64,000 bases of DNA from Lithodes maja (GCA_037953745.1 JBAKBP010000707.1:186001-250000), one strand, 5' to 3'; shown: positions 31,335 to 43,205, counted from the stretch's first letter. Notes: generated by a model from the sequence alone, not told the origin. Translations and numbers: made by a program.

Positions 31335-34217
31335 ATGTATTTGTATATGGATTGCTTTCAACTTTTTCTGTTTTTGTTTCTACTTTTGTCCGGTGATATA
31401 GAAGTTAATCCCGGTCCTCACAGACAACTTGCTACAAGTTGTCGTGTATTTTATTCCAATATTCGTGGTCTCTATAAGAACATCAAGGATCTTACATTGG
31501 CATCTGTTGATTATGATATTGTCTTTTGTTCTGAAACCCTTGTCTCTGGTTATAGAGATTATTCTGAACTTCTTATACCTAACTTCGGTAAACCAGTTCT
31601 TATTCGGCGTGATTCTATTCCTCGTGCTCGTGGAATGAGCTTGTATATTAGATCTGGGTATAATGCTCAGCACTTAACTAAGCATATTTGTAAATGCCAT
31701 GAGATGCAGTTAGTTAAAGTTTCCAGCAAGTATCATAATAATTACATTTTTAGCCTGTACAGAAATAATAATCCTGATGTTAACAATGACATATATGACT
31801 GCCTTTTAACAGCCATGGCTTCAATACAGTCTGTAGATGTCAAATCATCTTTTATTTTTGTTGGTGATGTCAATGCGCATCATCATGAGTGGTTGAACTC
31901 GGTCTCTCCAACTAATAGAAATGGTCATGCTGCATTGGATTTTGCAAACTTATCTGGTTGTGAACAGCTAATCCAAGGACCTACTCATATGTCTGGAAAT
32001 TGTCTTGATCTAGTACTAACAGACATTCCTGGCGTTGTAGAAACCTCCGTTCTTGTACCTGTTGGCACCTCCGACCACAATGCCATCATGTGTAAAATTA
32101 ATCTTGATTTTTCTGTTCCTGATATTACTCTCTCACGTAAAGTCTACCTTAAATCCCGGGTTAACTGGGACAACGTTTGTAATGATGTTTGTAATATTGA
32201 GTGGAATCACATACTGAGATCTCATGACCCGGTTTCAGCTCTCAACAATTCCCTTCTTGGTATCCTTCGCAAAAGAGTTCCATCAAAGACAATTAAGTCT
32301 CGTATCAGGGATAAAGCATGGTTTAATGATGACTGCAAGCGTGCATTTGATGACAAACAGGCTGCATATCGTCTATGGAGGCGTAATCAAACCCCCTTGC
32401 ATTGGGAAAATTATGTTTTTAAAAGGGCAGCTGCGCAGAGAGTTTATGATGGTGCTGAGAGGGATTATAACTCCCATCTTCAGGATGTTCTGGCAGGAGC
32501 TACACAGCCTCATAAATGGTGGTCCGCTTTGAAATCCTCTTTATTTGGAATAGATTCCTCCATGCCTCCTCTTTGTGACTCTGATGGCTCCATCTCTTTT
32601 TATCCATTATCGAAGGCCAATATTCTATCTAATATTTGTATTAATAAGCAGAGTAATCAGGAATTGTCTTTGCCATTGACATGTTTCCCTAGACCCAATC
32701 TCAATTCAATGGCATTCAAATCAGCTGAACTGAAAAGGTACTTGCTGGATCTTGATACCTATGGTGGCACAGACCCGGATGGGTTTTTCCCTCTCTTTTT
32801 TAAAAAGGTTGCAGTGGTCTTGGCACCTAAATTGGCAGTGGTGTTTAGGTTGCTTTTGAAATCAGGTAGTTTTCCTCTTTGCTGGCGTAAGGCTATTATC
32901 ACTCCTATTCCAAAGGGAAATACTGCCTCATCATCTCCTAATGACTATCGCCCTATCTCCATTACACCTATCCTATCCAAGCTCTATGAGAGGCTTTTGT
33001 CCAGACGCCTTTCCTCTTATTGTAATAGTCATAATTTGATACCAAACTCACAGTTTGGTTTTCGTAAGGGACTGGGTACATGTGATGCACTTCTGACACT
33101 CACCCATGACTTGCAATCTTCATTGGACCAGGGACATGAGTCTCGCGTCATGGCTATTGACTTTAGTTCTGCTTTTGATTTAGTCAACCATAAAGCACTT
33201 CTGTTTAAGTTACAGCTCATTGGTATTGGTGGCAATTTTTTTGGATCTTTGAAGATTTTTTGACGAAAAGATCTCAGTCTGTGGTCATTGATGGGTGTCA
33301 TTCCCCTTCTGTTACTGTTGTTTCTGGTGTTCCACAAGGCAGTGTCCTTGGGCCTTTGCTTTTTATTATTTTTACTGCTGACCTGTGTTCCGAGCTTGAA
33401 AATAAACTAATCTCCTATGCTGATGATACAACTTTATATGCGTCAATTGCATCACCAATAGATCGACACATAATTGCTACTGCTCTGAATAGGGATTTAG
33501 CCAAAATTACATCATGGTGTGAACTTTGGGGCATGAAACTTAATGCTAGTAAAACACACTCCATTATCATCAGCAGATCTCGTACCTTGGATCCTCCCCA
33601 TCCTTATCTACAAGTTTCTGGCGAGCAAATTGAGAATGTGGATACTCTGCGTTTGTTAGGAGTTACTCTTGATCCCAAACTTACTTTTGAAAAGCATATT
33701 CGTTCTTTCTCCTCTTCCATTTCCCAAAAAATTGGTCTGCTTCGCAAGGTTTATAAAACATTTGCTTGTGACGCCACAGTTATCAAGTCTTTTTATGCTT
33801 TTATTTTGCCACATTTCGAGTACTGCTCACCTGTCTGGTTGTCAGCAGCTGACTGCCATCTCAAGTTGCTTGACAGGTCGCTAAATTCCATCAGTTTTAT
33901 TCTACCTAATTTGTCTCTTGATCTGTGTCATCGACGTAAAGTTGGTGCCCTTAAGTCTTTTATTTAAAGTTTTTAACAACCCTCAGCATCCCTTACATGG
34001 GGTTCTGCCTGGGCCCTATGTCCGGGCTCGTGCAACTAGATTCACAAGCAATCTTAATTATCTTGCCATGAGCCGTGTTAATTTTTCTACTACACAGTTT
34101 TCACGGTGTTTTGTGCCGGCCATGGTTGACTTGTGGAATAAGTTGCCAAATGAGCTAGTCAATTCAGCTAATATCTCCATTTTTAAGTCTAGAGTTAATG
34201 CTTTTTTGCAGCATTAA
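31335..34217 (+). pseudogene. LINE C ORF2: 2A-like leader, APE endonuclease, RT; two frameshifts
   Basis: The first ATG in frame is at 31335 (upstream TTG codons are ignored). A hydrophobic leader of about 18 residues precedes GDIEVNPGP (residues 20-28). The endonuclease follows: VFYSNIRGLYKN, FVGDVNAHHHEW, LDLVLTD and GTSDHNA. RT: GGTDPDGFFPLFFK, NDYRPISITPILSKL, AIDFSSAFDLVNH. A frameshift near 33255 separates SGVPQGSVLGPL and SYADDTTLY, and a second near 33960 precedes the C-terminus (FVPAMVDLWNKLPNELVNS). With only two single-base lesions this is a recent copy. Confidence 0.86.
31392..31418 (+). other. 2A-like ribosome-skipping motif (GDIEVNPGP)
   Basis: The sequence fits the consensus D(V/I)ExNPGP exactly and sits at residues 20-28 of ORF2, immediately before the endonuclease. 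In 2A peptides the nascent chain is released between the final Gly and Pro. 2A-like motifs are known in some non-LTR retrotransposons, often next to a hydrophobic, signal-like leader, as here. Activity is inferred. Confidence 0.75.
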
Positions 34218-34340
34218 TTCTAATTTTTAAACTTATTTTATTCTATTTTATTGTATTATATTTAAGCTTGATATCCTCCACTGCATAATATGTTATCTGT
34301 GTTTAATATGTGTACTGTATATGTACAGTACAGTATACAG

Positions 34341-34581
34341 TGTAATAATAATAATAATAATAGTTCTTAAAGCTAGCGCATGCTAAGCTAGCTAAGGATA
34401 GCTCAATAAGGCCGATTAAACGTATTTCCATTGGGGTCCTGTACTACTATCCCATCCCTTTGCTCATGAGGGATGGTAACTACTCAGTGCTTGTGAAAAA
34501 TCTTTAATGCGCCGAGCGTGGGCGCGAACCCGGGCCTTCTGGGTGGAAGTCTGAGACGCTAGTCACTACACCAAGCGAGCC
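34341..34581 (-). mobile_element. tRNA-derived SINE, copy 1
   Basis: On the minus strand the element starts GGCTCGCTTGGTGTAGTGAC (A-box region), has GGTTCGCGCCC (B box) about 45 bp on, then a body ending GCGCTAGCTTTAAGAACTA and an (ATT)n tail. Copies at 56251 and 58630 are almost identical. It is inside the 3' end of LINE C. Confidence 0.85.
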
Positions 34582-34927
34582 GCTTGTTTTTATTTGTTTT
34601 TATTTGTTTTTATTTTTTCCTAAGTTGCCATAGTCTCTCTCCAGTGCCTCCGGGTGTTTTGTGTGGATTGATCTTGATGGTGTTTCTGCACCCTGGTTGG
34701 AGACTTCGGCATCTCATATAATAATAATAATAATAATAATTTCATGAACGATACTTTGTTGGTGTATATGTACTTACCGTCGCAAATTCGTTTTGGGCCT
34801 AAGTGAAATACGAGAAACTGTAAAAAATAACTCCCTGTCGATGGCCGCGGCGCAATAGTACACAGTAAAGTTCAGTAAATTTAACTTCAATAACAAAAAC
34901 TTTAGGTGGGAAGAGGTAAATCAAGAA

Positions 34928-36720
34928 ATGGAGGAAATAGACTGGGAAGATTTAATGGATAACCTGACACCAGCAGAATGTCTAGTCTTAATAACAGAAA
35001 CCATGACCCAAATCTGTAGCCACCATATACCTGCAAGACAAACAAAACGAAGAAGCAAACAAGATCGGGAAAGGAGGAGGCTGTACAGAAGAAGAAAATT
35101 ACTCACACAAAGACGCACACATCAAAATCTACAGGATAGGCAAAAGGTCGAAATAGATAGAGAAATTGTGGAAATTGAACAAAGGCTAAGAATATCATAT
35201 GAACTACAACATATGGAAGAGGAGAGGAAAGCTATTGCAGGTATAAAGGAAAATTCCAAATACTTCTTTTCATACGCCAAACAAAAGGCTAAAACAACAT
35301 CAAACATCGGCCCACTGAGCAAAGGGGATGGCTCTTTCACAGGGGACAAAAAGGAAATGAGCGACCTCTTAAGCAGGCAGTATGAAATGGCATTCAGTGA
35401 GCCTGATGAAACAAAAGTCATCAGAGACCAAAATATATTTGTCATGGAAACCTCCCCCACGGAAACCCCTCAGATGCTGGATATTGATTTCGGTCCAAAA
35501 GACATAGAAGAGGCCATTTCCAACATGCCATCCCACTCGGCACCAGGCCCGGACTCATGGAATTCGATCCTAATGAAAAAATGCAAGGAAAACCTCTCAA
35601 AACCCCTGGCTATAATGTGGAGAAGGAGTCTAGACACTGGTGACATACCAGATAGCTTGAAAAACGCAATAATTGCCCCACTGCATAAAGGAGGGAGTAA
35701 AGCACTACCAAAAAACTACCGCCCGGTAGCTCTAACCTCTCACATCATTAAAGTTTTCGAGCGAGTCCTGCGAAGCAAAATTTCAACATTCATGGAGGCA
35801 AATGAACTACACAACACCGGTCAACATGGGTTCAGAGCGGGAAGATCATGTCTCTCACAACTTTTGGAACACTATGACAAAATTCTTAAAGCGCTAGAAG
35901 AAAAGAAAAACGTGGATGTCATTTACACCGATTTTGCTAAGGCATTTGATAAATATGTGACCATGGTATAATAGCCCACAAACTGAAAGCAAAAGGTATA
36001 ACTGGGAAAATCGGACGGTGGATATACAATTTCCTCGTAAACCGAAAACAATCGGTAGCAGTAAACCAAGTCACTTCTGAGCCTTCGGATGTCAAAAGCT
36101 CAGTGCCCCAAGGAACAGTGCTAGCGCCCCTTCTGTTCCTCATACTAATTTGCGACATAGATACCAACACCAGACACAGTACGGTGTCGTCTTTTGCTGA
36201 TGACACAAAATTAAGCAAGATAGTAAACACACAAGAGGACACGGGCCGACTGCAGGAAGACATGAATGTAGTGTTCCAGTGGACCAGGGAAAACAACATG
36301 CAATTCAATGAGGAAAAATTCCAATTAATACGGTACGGAGATAATAATGGTGTTAAAGAAATTACAAATTACTTAACAGAATCTAACCACATAATAGAAC
36401 GGAAAGACAGTGTGAAAGACCTTGGGGTATTAATGTCTGAAAATATGGGTTTCAAAGTACATAACTAGGTCAAAGTGGCGGCTGCGAAACGTCTAACAGG
36501 TTGGATTCTGCGTACTTTTAAAACACGCGGTGAATTGCCTATGATAACGCTCTTCAAATCTCTAGTGCTACCGCGGCTTGAATACTGTAGCGTATTAACA
36601 TCCCCATACAAAGCAGGTGAAATAAATGACATAGAGAGTGTACAAAGAAATTTCACTTCGCATATAAGTTCGATAAAACATCTACACTCAAGGCTCAGCT
36701 TAAGGAATATGAGGGCCACC
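34928..36720 (+). pseudogene. LINE A RT, main part
   Basis: Frame starts MEEIDWEDLMDNLTPAECLV with a basic linker (RRSKQDRERRRLYRRRK), then APGPDSWNSILMKKC, NYRPVALTSHIIKVFERVL, TDFAKAFDK. A one-base loss near 35958 shifts the frame; it resumes through VPQGTVLAPLLF and SFADDTKLS, has an in-frame TAG at 36466-36468, and goes on with AAKRLTGWILRTFK and LVLPRLEYCSV until LINE B begins near 36721. The two lesions plus the insertion make it inactive. Confidence 0.82.
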
Positions 36721-36786
36721 TGAGTGAGGAAGTAAAAGGAATTAGTGAGGTAAAAAAATGAGTGGACAAGGGTAGAAAGTGCCACG

Positions 36787-37512
36787 ATGGTAGCCCTTGA
36801 AGAAATTGTGAAGGAGCAGAAGGAAGAGAGAGAAAAGGAAAAGAAAGAGTTTGAAAAAAATGTAGTGCAAGTTTTAAAGAAGAAAGAGAAGGTAGTGAGA
36901 GAGACAATAGATAGAGGTAAGTGTGTAGTAATCTTTGGAGATGTGGAAGAGCACCTGGCAGATATGAAGGTAAGAAAGGAAAGGGATGTTGTGAAAGTCA
37001 AGGGGATACTGGATTACTTAGACGAGGGTTATGGATGGGTAAAAGAACTGGAGGAGGTGAGAAGGTTAGGAATATATAAGAAGGGCGAGATGAGACCACT
37101 AAGAGTGGAACTAAAGTTTAGATCAACAGCAGAAGCAGTAGCCAATGTGAGCTGGAAATTAAATTCGACAGAGCTGAATCATATAAGGGTAAAAAAGGAC
37201 CTAAGTGTAGAAGAACGAGAACAGTTAAGGGAACTCCAAGCTAAGGCTGATGAAGAGAATGGAAAGTTGTCTGAAGAGCAAAAGAAGATTTTTTTTTGGA
37301 GAATAAGGGAAGGGCAAGTAAGGAAGTGGTACATCAGGAGCCACCAAGAACCGAAAGTAAGAGGAGTGATAGGGAAAGAGACAGAGAGACAAGTACGAAG
37401 TCAAAGCAAGGAGACGGAGCGAGAGATAATGCAGGGAGCAGGGGACCGGAGAGAGAGCCAGGATGTGGTGGAGAGGGTGGAACAGAGGGAGAGAGAGGGG
37501 GGAGGAGAATAG
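36787..37512 (+). CDS. LINE B ORF1: coiled coil and RRM-like nucleic-acid-binding protein
   Basis: 241 codons from the ATG at 36787, no internal stop. Residues ~1-45 form a Lys/Glu coiled coil (EEIVKEQKEEREKEKKEFEK). Residues ~50-150 resemble the RRM-like and C-terminal domains of LINE ORF1 proteins (VVIFGDVEEHL, EVRRLGIYKKGEMRPLRVEL, SVEEREQLRELQAKADEENG). The tail is Arg/Glu-rich. In the family this protein coats the element RNA. The assignment rests on position and domain order. Confidence 0.7.
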   Translation: MVALEEIVKEQKEEREKEKKEFEKNVVQVLKKKEKVVRETIDRGKCVVIFGDVEEHLADMKVRKERDVVKVKGILDYLDEGYGWVKELEEVRRLGIYKKGEMRPLRVELKFRSTAEAVANVSWKLNSTELNHIRVKKDLSVEEREQLRELQAKADEENGKLSEEQKKIFFWRIREGQVRKWYIRSHQEPKVRGVIGKETERQVRSQSKETEREIMQGAGDRRESQDVVERVEQREREGGGE

Positions 37513-37611
37513 AATTAGTGGGGGAGGTGGAACTGGGTCAGGGAAGGGATGGAGGAGGAGGTGAACCTGGTAGGAGGCAGAGAGGGAAGAGAAACAAGGA
37601 GGTGGATTCAA

Positions 37612-37907
37612 ATATACTGTGCTACTACACTAATATACTGTAGATGGAATAAACAGTAAAAAGGTAGAGTTAGATAATATATTAAGAAAAGATCAACCAC
37701 AGATAGTCTGTTTGACAGAGACAAAGCTGAACCAGGACTTTGACAGCAACATAGTGTTTAGTGAAGGATATAATATATGGAGAAATGATAGGAAGGGTAA
37801 AAGGGGAGGTGGAGTGGCAGTACTGGGTATTAGTTAAGAACCCTATGACAGCAAAGCACGTGGAGTTAAATAATGACAAGGCAGAAATAATGGCAGTTGA
37901 ACTCAAT
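37612..37907 (+). pseudogene. LINE B ORF2, endonuclease N-terminus
   Basis: Reads KVELDNILRKDQPQIVCLTE, TKLNQDFDSN and GKRGGGVAVL, typical of the start of an APE endonuclease (the TET/TKL motif), then breaks at a stop near 37836 and is interrupted at the RTE target duplication (37908-37919). Confidence 0.7.
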
Positions 37908-37919
37908 GATATAGAAGGA

Positions 37920-40683
37920 TATATGTGGGTTCAAGGATTGTGTGGGTGAGAATGAAAGTAGGAATACAAACGTGGGTGATTGTATGCGTGTATGCCCCGA
38001 CAGAGGATATACTTGAAAGAAAGAAAGAGGAGTTCTGGATGAATGTGGAGGCGTGCCTGGAGAAGTTTGACAAGAACGAAAGAATATTTCTGATTGGGGA
38101 TATGAATGGTAAGGTGGGTGATAGGAAAGTTGAGGGAGTGGTGGGAGGGTGGGGGGTACCATCAGAGGTGAATGGGAATGGTAGTGCACTTGTGGACGTA
38201 TGTGTGGGGAGGAGGCTGTGGATAGCCAACACCTTCTTCCGACACAGAATGATCCACAGGTACACGTGGAAACGGATGTTGACGATGAAGGATAAGACAG
38301 TGGTGGAACGAAAGTCATTGATTGATTATGTATGTGTGGATGAACGAATGAAGAAATCTGTGATGGATGCTAGGGTGTATAGGGGTATTGGAGGGGGTCT
38401 GTCTGATCATTATGTAGTGGTAGCTAAGGTTAGGATACAAAAGAAGTGGGTGAGGAGAGCGGGAGGGAGGCGAGAGGAGGGTGGAATGGTGAGGAGGGTG
38501 GAGAGGTTGCAGGAGGAGGAAGTCAGGGAGGAGTACAGGAGAGCAGTGGAAAGACGACTAGGTGGGTTCGACCTGGAAGTTATGGAGGAAGTGGAGGAGA
38601 TGAGCAAGGTGTTTAAGGATGAGATCTGTGCAGCATGTGAGGAGGTGTGTGGAGTGAGGAGAAGAGGGAGGGGAGTGAAAGGTACAGCATGGTGGACAGA
38701 AGAGGTAAGAATAGCTGTGGAAGAAAAGAAGAAAGCATATAGAGAGTGGTTGGGTAGTAGAGGGAATGAAGATTCCGAGAGACAGAAACGAGCGAGGTAC
38801 GTGGAGAGTAAGAGGGTGGTGAAGAGAGTAGTGAAGGAAAGTAAGAGAAGAGTAGATGAGGAATTTGGAAGGAATCTGAGTGTAAAATGGAGGGAGAGTA
38901 AGAAACTGTTCTGGAAAGAAGTCAAGAAAGTTAGGGAAGGTAGCAAGGGAAACAGTAAGGGTGTGAAAGATAAGAATGGGAGAATGCTAGCCGAGAAGCA
39001 AGAGAGAGTCGAAAGATGGAGGGAGTACTTCAGTGAGTTGCTAAATGAAAGGAATGAAGAGCCAGCAAACATAGCTGGATATGGTATGGGAGGGAGAAGA
39101 AGAGAAGTAGTGGAGGAGGAGGTGGGGATCAGGAGGTCAGAAGTGTGGGAAGCCATGAAAAGAGTGAAGTTGGGGAAAGCACCAGGAACAGATGGAGTGT
39201 GTGGGGAAATGTTGAGGTATGGTGGTGAGATAGTGATAGAATGGGTATGGAAAATGTGCAAACTAGCATGGGAGAAGGGGAGTGCACCCGATGACTGGAA
39301 GACTGGCATAATAGTCCCCCTATATAAGGGCAAAGGGGAAAGAGGAGTGTGTGGTAACCACCGAGGAATATGTCTTCTAAGCGTAGTAGGGAAGGTATAC
39401 AGTAGGGTAGTGATTGAGAGAGTGAGAGTGAGAACGGAGAAATGGATAGGCGACGAGCAGGGAGGTTTTAGGAAGGGAAGAGGATGTGTAGATCAGATTT
39501 TTACCCTGAATTGTGTTGTGGAGAAGTATCTGGAGAAGAAACAAAAGGTGTATGTTGCCTTTATGGACTTGGAGAAGGCCTATGACAGAGTGGATAGAGA
39601 AGGTTTGTGGAAAGTACTTAGAATATACGGAGTAGAGGGCAAGTTGCTGAAAGCAGTGAAGAGCATGTATGAGGGTGCAAAGGCGGCAGTACGTGTGGAG
39701 AGTGAGCAGAGCGAGTTCTTTGACCTGAATGTTGGTTTGAAACAGGGGTGTGTGATGTCCCCGTGGTTGTTTACTGTATATATGGATGGAGTCATGAAAG
39801 AAATACTATCAAGAGCAGTGGATGTTGGTGTATCGCTGAAAAGGGAGGGAATTGAGTGGAAGCTACCTATACTGCTGTTTGCGGATGATACAGTTCTGAT
39901 GAGTGATAATGAATGGGAGTTGCAGGGTCTGGTAAATGAGTTTGGAACAGTGTGCGAAAAACGGAATTTGAAGGTAAATACGGGGAAGAGCAAGGTTATG
40001 GTCTTCGAAAGGGGTGAAGTCACAGAGTGTGAGGTGAAGCTGAACGGTCAGGCTATGGAGATCGTCAACTCTTTTAAGTATCTGGGCAGTGTGTTGAGTA
40101 AAGATGGGACTATGGATGGAGAGGTGCGGGAGAGGGTACAACAGGGGAAGAGGGTTGTAGGAACGCTAAAAGCAGTAACAAGAAATAGGGTGGTCAGTAT
40201 GGAAGTGAAGAAGTCCTTGCATGACAGTGTGGTAATCCCGACACTGACTTACGGAAGCGAAGCATGGACGTTGGTTGAGAGACTCAGACCAAGAGTGAGA
40301 GCAGTGGAAATGAATTACTTAAGGAGTGCGTGCGGAGTTACATGGAGGGATAGACAGACTAATGAGGAAGTAAGAAGGAGGTGTGGTGTGGAGGTAGATG
40401 TGCTGGAAAGTGTGAAAAGGAATAACTTGAGATGGTTCGGCCATATGGAACGTATGGAAAGCGAGAGAATGACTAAGAGGGTGTACGAGAGCGAGGTGGA
40501 GGGACAGAGGGGGAGAGGTAGACCGAATATGAGGTGGAAGGATGGAGTGAGGAACTACATGAACGAAGGCGGTGCTGGTTGGGAGGAGGGGCGTCGACTG
40601 ACTGGGGACAGAGGTGCATGGGGGCGGTTCGTTCGTGGCCACCCCTTCGGGGATCACAGCGTCGGGCAATAGATAGATAGATA
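37920..40683 (+). mobile_element. RTE-like LINE copy B, longest copy
   Basis: 2764 bp, flanked by the 12-bp duplication GATATAGAAGGA (37908-37919 and 40684-40695), ending in (TAGA)n. It is 5'-truncated within the endonuclease domain and nearly identical to copies A, C and D. Confidence 0.9.
37925..40672 (+). CDS. RTE-like endonuclease (partial) and reverse transcriptase, open frame
   Basis: Open for 915 codons, with no natural start because the 5' end is missing. The endonuclease retains VCVYAPTED, FLIGDMNGKVG, KSLIDYVCVDE and the terminal LSDHYVVVAK. RT contains GKAPGTDGVCGEMLRY, GNHRGICLLSVVGKVYSR, AFMDLEKAYDRVDREG, GLKQGCVMSPWLFTVYMDG and the catalytic LLFADDTVLMS. The C-terminal part has SVKRNNLRWFGHMERMES and RGRGRPNMRWKDGVR. 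It has no stop or frameshift, so this is a very recent insertion. It cannot make a complete endonuclease. Confidence 0.88.
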   Translation: MGSRIVWVRMKVGIQTWVIVCVYAPTEDILERKKEEFWMNVEACLEKFDKNERIFLIGDMNGKVGDRKVEGVVGGWGVPSEVNGNGSALVDVCVGRRLWIANTFFRHRMIHRYTWKRMLTMKDKTVVERKSLIDYVCVDERMKKSVMDARVYRGIGGGLSDHYVVVAKVRIQKKWVRRAGGRREEGGMVRRVERLQEEEVREEYRRAVERRLGGFDLEVMEEVEEMSKVFKDEICAACEEVCGVRRRGRGVKGTAWWTEEVRIAVEEKKKAYREWLGSRGNEDSERQKRARYVESKRVVKRVVKESKRRVDEEFGRNLSVKWRESKKLFWKEVKKVREGSKGNSKGVKDKNGRMLAEKQERVERWREYFSELLNERNEEPANIAGYGMGGRRREVVEEEVGIRRSEVWEAMKRVKLGKAPGTDGVCGEMLRYGGEIVIEWVWKMCKLAWEKGSAPDDWKTGIIVPLYKGKGERGVCGNHRGICLLSVVGKVYSRVVIERVRVRTEKWIGDEQGGFRKGRGCVDQIFTLNCVVEKYLEKKQKVYVAFMDLEKAYDRVDREGLWKVLRIYGVEGKLLKAVKSMYEGAKAAVRVESEQSEFFDLNVGLKQGCVMSPWLFTVYMDGVMKEILSRAVDVGVSLKREGIEWKLPILLFADDTVLMSDNEWELQGLVNEFGTVCEKRNLKVNTGKSKVMVFERGEVTECEVKLNGQAMEIVNSFKYLGSVLSKDGTMDGEVRERVQQGKRVVGTLKAVTRNRVVSMEVKKSLHDSVVIPTLTYGSEAWTLVERLRPRVRAVEMNYLRSACGVTWRDRQTNEEVRRRCGVEVDVLESVKRNNLRWFGHMERMESERMTKRVYESEVEGQRGRGRPNMRWKDGVRNYMNEGGAGWEEGRRLTGDRGAWGRFVRGHPFGDHSVGQ

Positions 40684-40695
40684 GATATAGAAGGA

Positions 40696-43205
40696 AAAAA
40701 GCTAGACATAGCAGTAGCTTACATGCCACCAAAGACCAGAGCATGGAGGGAGTTGGAGTTTGAGGAGATGGTAGAGGATATGATTCAGTCGTTGAGAAGA
40801 TTGCTTTTAAGGAAGAATCGATTGATCTTGGTAGGAGATTTCAACTGTAGTGAGGTTGATTGGGAATCGGGAGATGCAGGGCCAAATCAGAGATCTTGGG
40901 GAAGTCGGCTAGTGGAGTTGGTTACGGAAAATGTACTTGCACAACATGTGAAGGAAAATACAAGAATGAGGGGTAATAACGAACCTTCTAAACTCGATCT
41001 GATTTTTACAAAAGATCCTCACGAAATTAGTGATATAAACTATCTATGTCCTGTAGGTAAAAGTGATCACCTATTACTAAAATGGAAGTTGACCTCGAGT
41101 AATGCCAATAGATTAGACAATAGCTACATAAATGACAGATTAAATTATAGTAAAGCTGATTATGTATCCTTGAAAAGATATTTAGAGAGAGTAGATTGGG
41201 ATCTTATTTTGAAGGAACGGGACGTACAAGGTAAATATAGTAGATTCCTCGAAATTTATAGAGTAGGAACCAATATGTTTGTCCCAAGATATAAAACTGG
41301 AAATTTTACTAAGCAGAAAGATTGGTTTAATTTGAAATGCAAAAGAGCTTTGGGTAGGCGTGATGCAGCTTGGGCTAGATTAAGAAGAAGGAACACTGAG
41401 AGTAATCGGAATAAATATAAACAGGAGAGGAATAGATATGTTAACATAATTAGGCAAGTTAAAATGAACTATGAGAAGAACATAGTAAATAAATGTGAAA
41501 GTGACCCTAGATTATTTTATAAATATATAAACAGTAAGTTGAAGTTAAAGAAACAAATTACTAAATTAAGAGTTGATGCTAGGACGTATGAAAATGTATC
41601 GGACATGTGTGAGGTAATGAATCACAAATTGGGGTCAGTTTTTACTAGAGAGGAAGGTTTTGACGAACCACAGGCGGGAGTACTGGAGAGTGGTCTTAGT
41701 AAGATTGAAATAACTAGAGATGAGCTGTTATCTGCGATGAGAGGACTTGAAGTAAGGAAAGCTATGGGACCAGATGAAGTGTCTGCCTGGGTTTTAAAGG
41801 AGTGTGCAGAACAATTAGTAGAGCCAGTGAGGGACAATTCAAGCTTCCTTAGATAAAGGACAGGTTCCTGTTGAATGGAAAAGAGCTAATATCATTCCGA
41901 TATACAAGAATGGAAACCCTGAGGACCCTCTAAACTAATAGACCAGTTTCACTTACTAGTATTGTATGCAAGATTTGTGAAAAGCTAATTAGGAAGAGAT
42001 GGATGAAAATGTTGGAGAGAAAGAAGATAATAACCCCAAAGCAATTTGGATTCAGAGAAGGGACATCTTGTGTTACCAGTTTGCTATGTTATTACAGTAG
42101 GGTGATAGATGTACTCCAAGAAAGAGGCGGATGGGTGGACTGCGTCTACTTAGACCTTTCCAAAGCATTCGATAAGGTACCACATAAGAGATTGTTATCT
42201 AAGCTTGAGACGCTAGGATGTGTCAGGGGGAGTTTGCTGAAATGGATGGAGAGCTATTTAACAGATAGGGAAATGAGGACCAACATTAGAGGAACTTACT
42301 CATCGTGGCGGAAAGTTGAGAGTGATGTGCCGCAGGGATCTGTGTTGGCACCTCTCATGTTCCTTATGTACGTGAATGACCTGCCGATAGGCATAAACTC
42401 TTACATGTCAATGTTTGCAGATGACGTAAAAATTATGAGACAAATAACAAATAAAAGTAGTTGTGAGGAGCTGCAAGGGGATTTAGATAAAATATACGAA
42501 TGGAGCACCAAGTGGAAAATGAAATTTAATATAAGTAAATGCCATGTGTTAAATATGGGAAGAAGTGTGAATAGACCAAATTGGGAGTACAGGATGGGAG
42601 ATAATATAATTAGCAAGGCCGAAAAAGAAAAAGATTTAGGGTTGATTATACAAGATAATTTGTCGCCAGAGAAACATATTAACAAGCTCTTTAGCGGAAT
42701 GTATGCAATGGCCGGGAATATGAAAGTTGCTCTGAACTACTTGGATGAGACCATGGTAGCGAAAATTATGAAGAGTATGATTAGACCAAGATTGGAGTAT
42801 GCAGCAGTGGTGTGGTCCCCGCATCTAAAGAAGCATATTCACAAGTTAGAAAGAATCCAGAGAGCAGTCACTAGATTGGTTCCAAGTCTCAGAGAACTGC
42901 CATATGAAGGGAGGCTAGACAAATTAAATCTACCAAGTCTAAAAGAGAGGAGAGAGAGGGGAGACATGATAATGATGTACAAATGTGCCCGGGGGCTGGA
43001 GAGGCTGGATAGGGAGGATATATTAATTATGGATACAGGAATAACTAGAGGCCACAGCTACAAAGTAAAAAGACCTACCTGCAAGAACGATATCAGGAAG
43101 TTTAGCTTCCCCTATAGATGTATTGACAAATGGAATGGGCTGGAGGAGGAGGTGGTAGGGGCAAGGAACATCCATATTTTCAAGAAAAAATTGGATAAAA
43201 AGTAG
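40696..43205 (+). pseudogene. LINE B ORF2, rest of endonuclease and RT
   Basis: Continues the endonuclease after the RTE copy: AYMPPKTRAWRELEFEEM, LVGDFNCSEVDWES, LDLIFTKD and GKSDHLLLKW. RT: MGPDEVSAWVLKECAEQL, a frameshift near 41840, an extra base giving a stop near 41937, then TPKQFGFREGTSCVTSLL, YLDLSKAFDKVPHKRL, DVPQGSVLAPLMF and MFADDVKIMR, ending at a stop (43203-43205) after the CR1/L2-type tail (YRCIDKWNGLEEEVV). Confidence 0.85.

Larger units (their letters stand above)
30839..34739 (+). mobile_element. LINE C, near-complete, with 2A-like motif and (TAA)n tail
   Basis: TTTCATG flanks the element (30832-30838 and 34740-34746) and it ends in (TAA)n. The 5' leader is about 500 bp. 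There is no ORF1. ORF2 has an APE endonuclease and RT. A SINE is inserted near the 3' end (34341-34581). Target DNA is the dispersed repeat also seen at 7396-7470. The clade was not resolved (CR1/Jockey group). Confidence 0.83.

Noticed and set aside
37225..37611. Minus-strand 128-codon frame
   Set aside because: Antisense to the Arg/Glu-rich tail of LINE B ORF1.
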